A DNA stretch of 64,000 nucleotides. Source: a bacterium (GTDB taxonomy: Bacteria > Armatimonadota > Fimbriimonadia > Fimbriimonadales > Fimbriimonadaceae). Below the pieces are notes generated by a model that saw only the letters and a list, made by a program, of their open reading frames with translations, searched no databases and was not told the origin of the DNA. The DNA lies in the NCBI GenBank assembly GCA_027485645.1, contig JAIXQR010000007.1, positions 62,001 through 126,000 on the forward strand, written 5' to 3'. Position 1 is the stretch's first letter; each line of letters begins with the position of its first letter. The position numbers and the translations under genes were made by a program. Below are positions 43,351 through 51,308 of the stretch, piece after piece.

Positions 43351-44025
43351 ATGTTAGCCACGTTTGCGGCAATTGCGATGATGAGCGCAGAGAAATTGGT
43401 AGTAAAGGACATTAAAGTGGGCACCGGCCAAGCAGCCCAGGCGCTCGACTTTGTGGTGGTGGACTACACCGGCACGCTGACGAACGGCAAGAAATTCGAC
43501 AGTAGCATCGGTCGAGGACCATTCCGATTCCGCCTTGGCGTTGGCCAGGTTATCAAAGGTTGGGATGAGGGCGTTGCGGGAATGAAAGTTGGCGGCAAGC
43601 GGAGCCTTCGTATTCCGGCAGATATGGCGTACGGCGACGCTGCCCAGGGCGACATCCCGGCGAATTCTACTTTGCTGTTCGACGTCACCCTGAAAGCTAT
43701 TGAACGCGCAACCTACAAGGTCACCAAAAAGGGAACCGGACCGGCGGCGGTTGTTGGGTCCGACGTGAAGATTCACTACAAGGGCATGCTGAAGGATGGG
43801 AAGCAATTCGACTCGAGCTACACGAGCGGCCAGCCATTTTCGGTCAAGCTGGGTGCCCAGCAAGTCATTCCAGGATTTGAGCAGGGAATTCTCGGCATGC
43901 GCAAGGGTGAAAAGCGCACGGTTACAATTCCGCCAAGTCTTGGTTACGGAGACAGAGGAGCAGGCGGCGTCATTCCACCAAAAGCGACCTTGATCTTCGA
44001 ACTCGAAGCCATCGAGATCAAGTAG
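43351..44025 (+). CDS. Tandem FKBP-type peptidyl-prolyl isomerase
   Basis: 224 aa with two FKBP domains, about residues 20-115 and 125-222. Each has the motif DYTG.L.NGKKFDSS / HYKGMLKDGKQFDSS and a V-I-K-G-W-D-E-G or V-I-P-G-F-E-Q-G loop, plus the ending F-x-V-x-L / F-E-L-E-A-I-E. The hydrophobic N-terminus (MLATFAAIAMMSA) may be a signal peptide, so action in the periplasm is likely. It assists folding around proline. A terminator shared with rpsT follows. Confidence 0.9.
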   Translation: MLATFAAIAMMSAEKLVVKDIKVGTGQAAQALDFVVVDYTGTLTNGKKFDSSIGRGPFRFRLGVGQVIKGWDEGVAGMKVGGKRSLRIPADMAYGDAAQGDIPANSTLLFDVTLKAIERATYKVTKKGTGPAAVVGSDVKIHYKGMLKDGKQFDSSYTSGQPFSVKLGAQQVIPGFEQGILGMRKGEKRTVTIPPSLGYGDRGAGGVIPPKATLIFELEAIEIK

Positions 44026-44034
44026 ACACAGAAA

Positions 44035-44064
44035 AGCCCTCGATGAGAAAACTCATCGAGGGCT
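44035..44064 (-). terminator. Terminator between FKBP and rpsT
   Basis: 13-bp perfect stem agccctcgatgag / ctcatcgagggct with a 4-base loop. T-run on the minus strand (ttttc after the stem) makes it the rpsT terminator; on the plus strand the tail is weak. Confidence 0.9.
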
Positions 44065-44077
44065 TCCGAAATCGGGA

Positions 44078-44362
44078 TTAAGCAGCGAGCTTAGCTTTAG
44101 CAGCGTTTGCGGCCTTAGCGATTCGGCTCTTTCTTCGTGCTGCCTGGTTCTTGTGAATCGTTCCGTTCTGAGCAGCCTTGTCCAGTGCCTTCACCGCAAG
44201 GGTAAGGGCGCTCTGAATTGCGTCAGCATCTGGAGCGGCAACTGCAGCCGCAACCTTGACCTTCTTGATGTAGGTCTTGAGCGCGCTCTTGACCGACTTG
44301 TTGACGAGCGACTTTCGTCGGCTTCGTCGCATATCCTTTTTGCTTGACTTCAGGTTTGCCAT
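44078..44362 (-). CDS. rpsT: 30S ribosomal protein S20
   Basis: 94 aa primary-binding 16S rRNA protein. Starts MANLKSSKKDMRRSRRKSLVNKS, the S20 signature; rest is Ala/Lys-rich helices with TIHKNQAARRKSRIAK. Six of its seven Arg codons are CGA and the seventh is AGA. Single-gene transcript with a strong terminator. Confidence 0.97.
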   Translation of the reverse strand: MANLKSSKKDMRRSRRKSLVNKSVKSALKTYIKKVKVAAAVAAPDADAIQSALTLAVKALDKAAQNGTIHKNQAARRKSRIAKAANAAKAKLAA

Positions 44363-44485
44363 AACGTCGTGAACCAGAAAGGATACCCCAAGCCGTCGTC
44401 AAAACATCCACGCCACGACGAGAAAGCAAAAGGCACAGGAAAACGGCAAATAAATAAAAAACTGCTCAACTGAGAGCAAAAATGC

Positions 44486-44491
44486 TATACT
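44486..44491 (+). promoter_or_regulatory. -10 box of DUF4394 gene
   Basis: TATACT; a weak -35 (TGCTCA, 44463-44468) lies 17 bases upstream. Predicted start is near 44498, about 20 bases before the ATG. Confidence 0.5.
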
Positions 44492-44518
44492 TAAAACGCC
44501 ACCTGTCTGGTGTCAATC

Positions 44519-45304
44519 ATGAAAACTAACCGAATTCTTGCTTTCGTCGTTCTTGGTGCTGCTGTTGCTAGTGCTCAAGCTGTCCGCTCCTACGCGGTCA
44601 CGGAGTCTGGAACGTTCCTTTCGTTTGAGCACTCGACTCCACAGTCGCCTTACTACGCTATGGCAATTACCGGGCTTGCCCCGAACGAGAAGATCGTCGG
44701 TATGGATTCCCGCCCATCAAACGGGATGCTGTACGGTGTTGGTAGCTTCGGCAACCTCTATACGCTGAACACTCGAACCGGAAATGCAACCCCGGCATCG
44801 TTGATCTCAACGATGCTCAACGGCTCCAAGTTTGGCGTTGACTTCAACCCAGTGCCAGATCGTCTCCGAATCACCAGCACGCAGAGCTCGAACCTTCGAG
44901 TCAACGTCGAGACCGGAGTCGCCCTAATCGACGGCGCCCTGTCGTACGGCACTACGACGATGCCAAACATCGTCGCATCGGCTTACACGAACAGCTTCGC
45001 TGGCGCCACGTCGACGTCGCTCTTCAACATTGATTCCGAAATTGATGCGCTGGTTCTTCAGAATCCACCCAACGAAGGAACGATGGGAGTCGTTTCGTAC
45101 CTGAATGTGGATCTCGACGACCGAACGAGCTTCGACATCTACACCCGAAACGGAAAAGACCGAGCATTCATTGTTGCTAATCTTCCTGGTTCCAACTCCA
45201 GCTCGATCCACAACATCAACCTCGTTACCGGAGCGCTCACGTTCTACGGAGCATTCCGAGGTTCCGACCGAGTGATCGCTTTCTGCTTCGACACTCGAGA
45301 CTGA
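44519..45304 (+). CDS. DUF4394 secreted protein
   Basis: 261 aa. Signal peptide MKTNRILAFVVLGAAVASAQA. The mature part follows DUF4394: KIVGMDSRPSNGMLYGVGS, LYTLNTRTGNATPAS, GVDFNPVPDRLRI and a late VSYLNVDLDDRTSFDI. The repeats suggest a beta-propeller-like fold. The start is ATG 44519 (GTG 44510 also in frame). Codon bias towards CGA indicates good expression. Extracellular; function unknown. Confidence 0.8.
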   Translation: MKTNRILAFVVLGAAVASAQAVRSYAVTESGTFLSFEHSTPQSPYYAMAITGLAPNEKIVGMDSRPSNGMLYGVGSFGNLYTLNTRTGNATPASLISTMLNGSKFGVDFNPVPDRLRITSTQSSNLRVNVETGVALIDGALSYGTTTMPNIVASAYTNSFAGATSTSLFNIDSEIDALVLQNPPNEGTMGVVSYLNVDLDDRTSFDIYTRNGKDRAFIVANLPGSNSSSIHNINLVTGALTFYGAFRGSDRVIAFCFDTRD

Positions 45305-45334
45305 TCAAAACAGCTTAACGCTGCCTTTGCTTTT

Positions 45335-45366
45335 GCCCCCGACCGGCTTGGCCGGGGGCATTTTTT
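45335..45366 (+). terminator. Terminator of DUF4394 gene
   Basis: Stem gcccccgacc / ggccgggggc with one mismatch, loop ggctt, then tttttt (45361-45366). Confidence 0.85.
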
Positions 45367-45368
45367 GT

Positions 45369-47327
45369 TCAAGCTCCGGCAGGAGCTTCTGCGAACTGAC
45401 GGCGATCAAAGACAAGATCGGAAGCAATCTTCCAGATACCTGAATTGATCCGGTTCTCGGGAAGGATTTTGCTGAAGTGAACAATCGCGCTGGTGAGTCC
45501 GGCCTCGCGGGCATAGTGAAGGAAAGCGCTGTTGAGAATCTGGCGAGACGCGGGCTTTAGCCCGAAGCTGATATTGCTCACGCCGAGCGTCAGATTCACT
45601 CGGGGGTACTTCTCCTTCACGCCTTTGATCGCTTCGATGGTTTCGATCGCGGCGGTGCGGAACTCTTCATCGCCCGAGCCAAGGGTGAAAGTGAGGGTGT
45701 CGATAAAAACGTCGTGATCCGGCAATCCGAATTCGCGGGTCAACGCAAGAAGGCGATCCGTGATTTCGAGCTTCTTTTCCGCCGTCTTCGCCATCCCGTC
45801 CTCGTTGATCGTCAGCGCGACGACTCCGGCACCGTACTTCCGTGCGAGGGCAAGCACTTTGCGAGCTCGATCATCACCATCTTCGAAGTTGATTGAGTTG
45901 ATGATCGGCTTTCCGGCGAGTGACTGAAGCGACGCTTCCATGACCGGAACCTCGGTCGAGTCGATCATGATTGGAACCGTGATGTGCTGGTTGTAGTTGG
46001 CCAACAGCGACTTCATGTCCCGAACTTCATCGCGCCCAACGTAGGCAGCGCAGACATCTAGAATGTGGGAGCCTTCGCCTTCCAACTCGCGGGCAAGCTC
46101 AGTGAGCCCGTCCCAATTCTCAGCCGCCAACATATCGCGGAAGGCCCGTGAGCCGTTCGCGTTCGTTTTCTCGCCGATGATCAGATAGCTGTTGTCCTGG
46201 ACATAAGGCTGGAACTGATACAGCGAGGAACAGCCGACCAGCGCAAAGGAATCGGCCTGTTCGGGCTGCTTGATCTCAAAATCGAATCCGGGGAAGACGG
46301 AGCGGCTCTTTTGCCAATGCGCGCTCTCCTGATGTCGTCGACCACCGACGGCATCGGCCACGGCCTTGATGTGAGCAGGTGTCGTCCCACAGCAACCGCC
46401 GCAAAGGGCAACTCCCATTTCGGACACGAATCGGTCATGGTGTCCCGCCAGGTCGTCCGGGCTCAGTTTATAAACCGCCCGCCCGGCTTCCATTTGGGGT
46501 AGGCCGGCGTTTGGCTGAATTGCGATGGGTCGGGTTGAGTTTTGTCCGAGGAATCGAACGTGAGGTGCCATCTCGACCGGGCCGGTGGCGCAGTTCATTC
46601 CGACGCTCACCACGCTTGGGAACGCTTCCAGCATGTTCAACGCAGCGCCGATTTCGGAACCGAGGAGCATGGTTCCGGTTTGCTCCATCGTGACCTGGAC
46701 AAAGAGTGGAAGTCGCTTCCCGGTTTCCGCCATCGCCTTCTCCGCGGCGACAACTCCCGCCTTGACCATGAGCAAGTCTTGTAGGGTTTCGAGCAGTAGG
46801 GCATCCGCTCCGCCTTCGATGAGGCCCACAAATCCGGTTTTGTAGGTGTCCTCGAGCTCTTGCCAAGTGGTTTGGCCGAGCGAAATCAGCTTCGTTCCTG
46901 GACCGAGCGCTCCAACGACCCAGCGCGGCTTTGCGGTCGTGCTGGCCGCGATGGCGGCTTCCTTCGCGATCCGCGCACTTGCCAAGCTCAGGTCATACAC
47001 AAGCTCGGGAATGTCGTACTCGGCCAGAACAATGGAAGTCCCGCCAAAGGTGTTGGTTTCGACAAGGTCCGACCCGGCAGCGAAGTAAGCGGCGTGAATG
47101 TTGCGAATGACTTCGGGCCGCGTGATGCTCAGGATTTCGTTACAGCCATCGAGGAGAGTTCCATTCAATCGCTCGGCCGCGGCAGCAAGGGCGGGAGAAT
47201 GGCTATGCTCTGGCCGCAAGATGAAGTCTGCGTCGGAAAGATTCGAGCCTTGAATCTGCGTTCCCATCGCGCCGTCGTACACAAGCACGCGATCTCGTAG
47301 GGCATCCAGCAACGTGGATTGGAGCAT
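45369..47327 (-). CDS. metH: Methionine synthase, homocysteine and folate domains only
   Basis: 652 aa covering the first two MetH domains. Homocysteine/zinc domain (about 1-320): VYDGAMGTQIQ, ETNTFGGTSI, and the zinc Cys pair GGCCGTTPAHI near 310 with an upstream Cys (GMNCATGP). Pterin (methyl-THF) domain (about 375-640): IIGEKTNANGSRAF, VPIMIDST and KPIINSINFE. It ends at the boundary where the cobalamin cap and B12-binding domains begin in full-length (~1200 aa) MetH. No B12 module is in the window, so it must act with a separate cobalamin protein. Long 5' leader. Confidence 0.85.
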   Translation of the reverse strand: MLQSTLLDALRDRVLVYDGAMGTQIQGSNLSDADFILRPEHSHSPALAAAAERLNGTLLDGCNEILSITRPEVIRNIHAAYFAAGSDLVETNTFGGTSIVLAEYDIPELVYDLSLASARIAKEAAIAASTTAKPRWVVGALGPGTKLISLGQTTWQELEDTYKTGFVGLIEGGADALLLETLQDLLMVKAGVVAAEKAMAETGKRLPLFVQVTMEQTGTMLLGSEIGAALNMLEAFPSVVSVGMNCATGPVEMAPHVRFLGQNSTRPIAIQPNAGLPQMEAGRAVYKLSPDDLAGHHDRFVSEMGVALCGGCCGTTPAHIKAVADAVGGRRHQESAHWQKSRSVFPGFDFEIKQPEQADSFALVGCSSLYQFQPYVQDNSYLIIGEKTNANGSRAFRDMLAAENWDGLTELARELEGEGSHILDVCAAYVGRDEVRDMKSLLANYNQHITVPIMIDSTEVPVMEASLQSLAGKPIINSINFEDGDDRARKVLALARKYGAGVVALTINEDGMAKTAEKKLEITDRLLALTREFGLPDHDVFIDTLTFTLGSGDEEFRTAAIETIEAIKGVKEKYPRVNLTLGVSNISFGLKPASRQILNSAFLHYAREAGLTSAIVHFSKILPENRINSGIWKIASDLVFDRRQFAEAPAGA

Positions 47328-47409
47328 AGATCATTAAACCAAGGAACGCGGTCTGAATGTCGCGGACCTAATGAGCGCTTCGAGATGGAAGAAATTTCCC
47401 GAAGATTCT

Positions 47410-47488
47410 TTGGCGTGGAGAGGTCCAAAAGAGGGTTGCTTAGCCTGGCTCAACATCGAGCGCAGGCAAGACCGGAGTTTCCCGCCAA
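47410..47488 (-). ncRNA. Structured metH leader, candidate cis-regulatory RNA
   Basis: Within the leader, TTGGCG (47488-47483) can pair with CGCCAA (47415-47410), enclosing about 67 bases that hold a hairpin GCCTG-C-GCTC / GAGC-CAGGC (47467-47443, six-base loop) and then TAAGCAACCC. This aptamer-like closing stem plus inner hairpin upstream of a methionine/B12 gene suggests a riboswitch. I could not match it to a SAM, SAH, THF or cobalamin class. Confidence 0.35.
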
Positions 47489-47498
47489 TCCAAACATC

Positions 47499-47527
47499 AC
47501 AATAACCGAACTTTTCCCGTTTGTAAA
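47499..47527 (-). promoter_or_regulatory. Promoter of metH
   Basis: On the minus strand TTTACA (47527-47522), a 17-base spacer and TATTGT (47504-47499). Predicted start near 47492, giving a ~165-base leader. Confidence 0.7.
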
Positions 47528-47542
47528 CGGATTTAACGCGAA

Positions 47543-47573
47543 AAGGGCAAGAATTCAAAAAATTCTTGCCCTT
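47543..47573 (-). terminator. Terminator of M32 carboxypeptidase gene
   Basis: 13-bp perfect stem aagggcaagaatt / aattcttgccctt with a 5-base loop; on the minus strand followed by ttttcgcg. Confidence 0.9.
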
Positions 47574-47596
47574 CGTGTGATATGTTGCGCGCCGGG

Positions 47597-49075
47597 TCAG
47601 ATTCCGTAGAGGTTTCGGTACTTCGCGCCGAGTCCGGCCAGGTAATCCTCGGCACCCATCGGCTTGCCCGTCACAGAAGCGATGAGTTCCTTGGGCGGGA
47701 ACTTGCAGCCTTGGCGGTAGATCTTGGTCTGCAGCCAGTGGAGAATTGGTGCGAAGTCACCCGCGGCGATCAGCGTATCGAGGTCTCCGAGCTCAGATTG
47801 CATCTTGGCCCAGATCTGGTAGCTGAGCAGGTTGCCCATCGTGTAGGTCGGGAAGTACCCGATTGAGCCCATGGACCAGTGAACGTCCTGCAGACAGCCT
47901 TCCGAATCGGTCTTTGGCGTGATTCCCAAGTACTCTTCGTACTTAGCGTTCCAAGCCGCCGGGATGTCCTTGACCGCAAGCTCGCCCTTCAGCACCGCGC
48001 TCTCAATCTCGAAGCGAATGATAATGTGCAGGTTGTAGGTCAGCTCGTCTGCTTCAACGCGGATGAAGGATGGCTGGACGCGATTCACCGCTTTCAGGAA
48101 CTTGTCGAGCGAGTGATCTTTCAACGCTGGGAAGGCGTTCTTAAGGTCGCCGTAGCCCCACTCCCAGAAGGCGCGAGAGCGGCCGACCAGGTTCTCCCAG
48201 AGTCGGGACTGGCTCTCGTGTACTCCCAGCGAGACTCCGCCGGCGAGCGGCGTTCGGTCCCAAGCCTTTGGTGAGCCCTGCTCGTAGAGACCGTGGCCGG
48301 CTTCATGCAAGGAGCCGAAGATGCTACTTGGCAAGTACGGCTTGAATCGAGTAGTCAAGCGGACATCGTTCACCGAGAAAGTTGTGCAGAACGGGTGAGG
48401 CGCGGTGTCTTGTCGTCCTCGCTCAAGGTCAAAGCCGATCGATTTAACGTAGTGGAGGGTCAGTTTCTGCTGAGCCGCCGCATCCCATTCGCCGTAAAGG
48501 AAAGAATCATCCACCGGGCCTTGAGCAGCGATCGCTTTAACGAGCTCGACCTGGGGGCCCTTGATGGCATCGAACATCGTGCGGACTTCGCCTGCCGTTG
48601 CGCCTTCTTCGTAGATGTCCAGAAGCGCGGTGTAGATATCGTCCGAGTAGCCGTAGCATTCGGCCTCCTCGCGGGACAAATCGAACAGCTTTTCAAGCAC
48701 CGGGGCGAACGCGTTGAAGTCGTTGTTCGCGCGGGCCGTAACCCACGCCTCGTGGCCGAGCACCGACGCCTTCATCTTCTCTTCGACCAAGCGGCTTGGC
48801 AGCTTGGTTTTAAGCAAGAGTTGGCGCTTGACGATGCGAATCAGCGCTTCGTCGTCTTCGGAAGTGGCCTGAGCTGACTCGGCCCAACGCTGGGTGTCAT
48901 CCGCAACAAACATCTCGTGCGCCATGCGGCTGAGAATGCTCATGTGCTCGGCCCGGGCTTCTGAGCCTTGCTTCGGCATGTAAGTCTGCTGGTCCCAGTC
49001 CATGATCACCGCTGCGACCGTGAGTGCGTTCACATCGAACAGTCGGTCCTTCAAAGACTCAAGTGCGTTAGCCAT
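47597..49075 (-). CDS. M32 family metallocarboxypeptidase
   Basis: 492 aa cytosolic zinc carboxypeptidase (Taq carboxypeptidase family). The H-E-x-x-H motif is in SLHEAGHGLYEQG (about 255) with DRTPLAGGVSLGVHESQSRLWEN following, which supplies the third ligand Glu. A typical DPF-like ending (FPTYTMGNLLSYQIWAKM) is present. All-helical, normal length. The start is ATG 49075 (MANALESLKD). It trims C-terminal residues from peptides. Confidence 0.93.
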   Translation of the reverse strand: MANALESLKDRLFDVNALTVAAVIMDWDQQTYMPKQGSEARAEHMSILSRMAHEMFVADDTQRWAESAQATSEDDEALIRIVKRQLLLKTKLPSRLVEEKMKASVLGHEAWVTARANNDFNAFAPVLEKLFDLSREEAECYGYSDDIYTALLDIYEEGATAGEVRTMFDAIKGPQVELVKAIAAQGPVDDSFLYGEWDAAAQQKLTLHYVKSIGFDLERGRQDTAPHPFCTTFSVNDVRLTTRFKPYLPSSIFGSLHEAGHGLYEQGSPKAWDRTPLAGGVSLGVHESQSRLWENLVGRSRAFWEWGYGDLKNAFPALKDHSLDKFLKAVNRVQPSFIRVEADELTYNLHIIIRFEIESAVLKGELAVKDIPAAWNAKYEEYLGITPKTDSEGCLQDVHWSMGSIGYFPTYTMGNLLSYQIWAKMQSELGDLDTLIAAGDFAPILHWLQTKIYRQGCKFPPKELIASVTGKPMGAEDYLAGLGAKYRNLYGI

Positions 49076-49118
49076 GCCGAAATTGTACTTTGTCCTCCTT
49101 CCGGGCACCGCGACTTAA

Positions 49119-49175
49119 GAATTTCAATGTTTGTATAAAGAAATTCAACAAAAGTCCCGTGAAACATTTGAATTC
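49119..49175 (+). promoter_or_regulatory. AT-rich inverted-repeat region upstream of DUF2089 gene
   Basis: GAATTTC (49119-49125) and GAAATTC (49140-49146) are exact inverted copies 21 bp apart, and 49119-49133 is an imperfect inverted match to 49161-49175 (CAAACATTGAAATTC-type). It holds TATAAA (49134-49139) as a possible -10. A likely operator, possibly for the HTH-containing DUF2089 product. Confidence 0.45.
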
Positions 49176-49191
49176 TGTGAATAATGAAAGC

Positions 49192-49587
49192 ATGAAGACA
49201 ATTCTTCATCCGATCCCGCCGCGCGATCCGGTCAGCGGTGGCGAGTTATACATCAGTGAACTCTCGAATGACGAATCGGGAATTACGATTCGCGGCAAAT
49301 TCGAAATCTCAAGATTTGCGAAGCTAGATGCCGAGCATGTCCAGTTTCTAGAAGCCTTTCTCAAATGCCGAGGCATGTTGAGCCACGTAGAAAAGGAACT
49401 TGGCATCAGCTACCCAACCGTCCGCGGACGGCTAGATGCGCTTCTGGTCGCCCTTGACCTGCATCCACCCCAACAAGAGAACCGGCGCGAAGCCATTGTT
49501 GACGAAAAACGACGAATTATCGAACAGCTTGAGAACGGCGAACTGTCGGCTCAGGAAGCAAAGCGAAGATTACAGGAACTCCGATGA
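49192..49587 (+). CDS. DUF2089 protein with HTH and SHOCT-like tail
   Basis: 131 aa. DUF2089 core: HPIPPRDPVSGGELYISELS, then DESGITIRGKFEISRFAKLD. A helix-turn-helix-like segment follows: CRGMLSHVEKELGISYPTVRGRLDALL (about 60-86). The last helix (IIEQLENGELSAQEAKRRLQEL) resembles a SHOCT domain. The start is ATG 49192 (MKTILHP), since upstream in-frame codons lack support. It overlaps the DUF4097 gene by ATGA. Probably a small regulator paired with its neighbour. Confidence 0.8.
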   Translation: MKTILHPIPPRDPVSGGELYISELSNDESGITIRGKFEISRFAKLDAEHVQFLEAFLKCRGMLSHVEKELGISYPTVRGRLDALLVALDLHPPQQENRREAIVDEKRRIIEQLENGELSAQEAKRRLQELR

Positions 49588-50780
49588 AAGAACAAATACG
49601 AAAAATCAACCAACTCGTAGCCGACGGAGCTTTGACTCCCGATGAAGCTGCCGATTTGATCGAAGCGCTCATGCAAGGAGAGCGACCCGAAGCCGAGCGC
49701 GCAATTCCCGACGGCACCACGCCCCCGCCTCCGCCAGAGCCTCCCAAGGCACCGGTGGACCAGATCTCCAGTTTCTTCCAAGAGCTTGAGCGCGTTGCGC
49801 GAGAAAAGACGGAGGCGGTCGACTGGGCCGATCTTGGCCGAAAGGTCAGTGAGGGCGCAAAGCGCGGACGGGACATCGTTCGCGAAACCATCGATGACAT
49901 TTCTAAGGGCTCGGTGAACTTGGGCTGGCTCGGCACCAGCGAACACAAGAGCATCGATCTTCCTCTCATGGTGCCGACCGGAAAGGTCTTGCGCATCGAA
50001 AACATGAGCGGCGACATCCACATTCAAGGTGGCAAGGAGATCGGAAACGTTCGTGCCGAAGCCACGATCCGGGGTGCATCGCTCGACGACGCAAAGGCGA
50101 AGGCCGAGCAGTACACGCTCACTATTGAGGAGAGTGACCACGCCGTCGTGATTAAACAGCCGGATATGACCGGGCTGAACGTTGACCTTCACATCGATCT
50201 GAACGGATTCGCCGCGATCGAGATTAGAGCCGAATCCGGGGATATCCACATCCACGAGACGGGTGCGGGAGTTCGCATCAACAGCCGATCAGGCGACATT
50301 CAATTGTCGGGACTCAACGGTGCCATTGAGGTGAGTTCTGATTCTGGAAACGTCCACGTGTCGAACGCCGCCGCGACGATCCTCAACATCGAACACAAGT
50401 CTGGCGACGTTTCGCTGGAGAACATTCGTGGCAACGTAAACGCTCGAACGGCCAGCGGAAACGTAACCGCAAGAAAGCTCGAGAGCAAGGTCATCTCGCT
50501 CGAGACGGTCTCCGGTGATGTGGTCTTGGCTCTTTCAAGTTCAGCAAACGGTACGGTCAATATCCGTACTGTATCGGGCGATGCAAGCATTGAAATCCCC
50601 TCGAACTCGGATTCCCGCGTCTCGATCTCGACCCTCAATGGGGAAGTTGCATTCAACGGTGAACTCGCAGACGAGCACCGCACCTCCCAAAGAATCACGG
50701 GCCGGATCGGCGACGGCACCGGCATTCTGGACATCAGCGCCGTTACCGGCGACATCTCGGTCAACCTGAGCGTCGCTTAA
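49584..50780 (+). CDS. DUF4097-type beta-repeat protein with SHOCT-like N-terminus
   Basis: 398 aa. N-terminus: SHOCT-like QIRKINQLVADGALTPDEAA, then a Pro/Glu-rich linker and a helical segment. From residue ~130 there are repeated strands of the DUF4097 type: IENMSGDIHIQGGKEIGNVR, IRAESGDIHIHETGAGV, VSSDSGNVHVS, HKSGDVSLENIRGNV, ETVSGDVVLAL and so on, building a right-handed beta-helix-like stack. No signal peptide. Coupled to DUF2089 by ATGA. Function unknown; such proteins are often called putative adhesins, without proof. Confidence 0.75.
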   Translation: MKEQIRKINQLVADGALTPDEAADLIEALMQGERPEAERAIPDGTTPPPPPEPPKAPVDQISSFFQELERVAREKTEAVDWADLGRKVSEGAKRGRDIVRETIDDISKGSVNLGWLGTSEHKSIDLPLMVPTGKVLRIENMSGDIHIQGGKEIGNVRAEATIRGASLDDAKAKAEQYTLTIEESDHAVVIKQPDMTGLNVDLHIDLNGFAAIEIRAESGDIHIHETGAGVRINSRSGDIQLSGLNGAIEVSSDSGNVHVSNAAATILNIEHKSGDVSLENIRGNVNARTASGNVTARKLESKVISLETVSGDVVLALSSSANGTVNIRTVSGDASIEIPSNSDSRVSISTLNGEVAFNGELADEHRTSQRITGRIGDGTGILDISAVTGDISVNLSVA

Positions 50781-50803
50781 TCTCCTGCCGTGGAGTGTGA
50801 TAT

Positions 50804-50834
50804 GTGCCGATCCGAGTTGTTCTCGGATCGGCAC
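50804..50834 (+). other. Perfect 13-bp hairpin just before EVE gene
   Basis: gtgccgatccgag / ctcggatcggcac with loop ttgtt, ending 9 bases before the ATG. No T-run on either side, so not a standard terminator; it may serve mRNA stability or translation control. Confidence 0.7.
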
Positions 50835-50843
50835 AATAGATGC

Positions 50844-51308
50844 ATGAACTACTGGCTGATGAAGTCCGAACCGGACGTTTACTCAATCGACCACTTGGCC
50901 AGCGCAGGCAAGCCCGAGATGTGGGAAGGGTGCCGAAATTACACCGTCCGCAACTTCATTCGAGATTCGATGAGCATCGGCGACTTGGCGTTTTTCTACC
51001 ATTCCAACTCGGCGCCAAGCGGAATCGTCGGTGTTCTTAGGATCGCCAGCGAGGCGTACCCAGACCCAACTCAGTTCGATCCAAGCTCGGAGTACCACGA
51101 TCCAAAGAGCCTGCCAGACAACCCACGTTGGCTCGTGCGAGACGTCGAGTTTGTGGAGAAGTTCTCGCGCGTCATTCCTCTCGCCGAGCTTCGGCAAACC
51201 GTCGGACTTGAGGAAATGCTGGTTACCCGACGCGGCCAGCGGCTCAGCATCATGCCGGTGTCCCCAGAAGAGTGGAATGTGGTTATGAACTTGTCTGGCT
51301 TGCGCTGA
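50844..51308 (+). CDS. EVE-domain protein
   Basis: 154 aa EVE (PUA-like) fold that recognises modified nucleobases. MNYWLMKSEPDVYSIDHL at the start, WEGCRNYTVRNFIRD (about 28-42) and LAFFYHSNSAPSGIVGVLRI (about 49-68) are typical. Resembles the thymocyte-nuclear-protein-1-like bacterial group. The 3' end overlaps the convergent deacetylase-like gene by 26 bases. Confidence 0.9.
   Translation: MNYWLMKSEPDVYSIDHLASAGKPEMWEGCRNYTVRNFIRDSMSIGDLAFFYHSNSAPSGIVGVLRIASEAYPDPTQFDPSSEYHDPKSLPDNPRWLVRDVEFVEKFSRVIPLAELRQTVGLEEMLVTRRGQRLSIMPVSPEEWNVVMNLSGLR

Noticed and set aside
47410-47498. SAM-I, SAH or cobalamin riboswitch in the metH leader
   Set aside because: GCAACC and GAGCCAGG fragments resemble parts of known classes, but order and flanking core elements do not fit; kept only as an unassigned structured leader.
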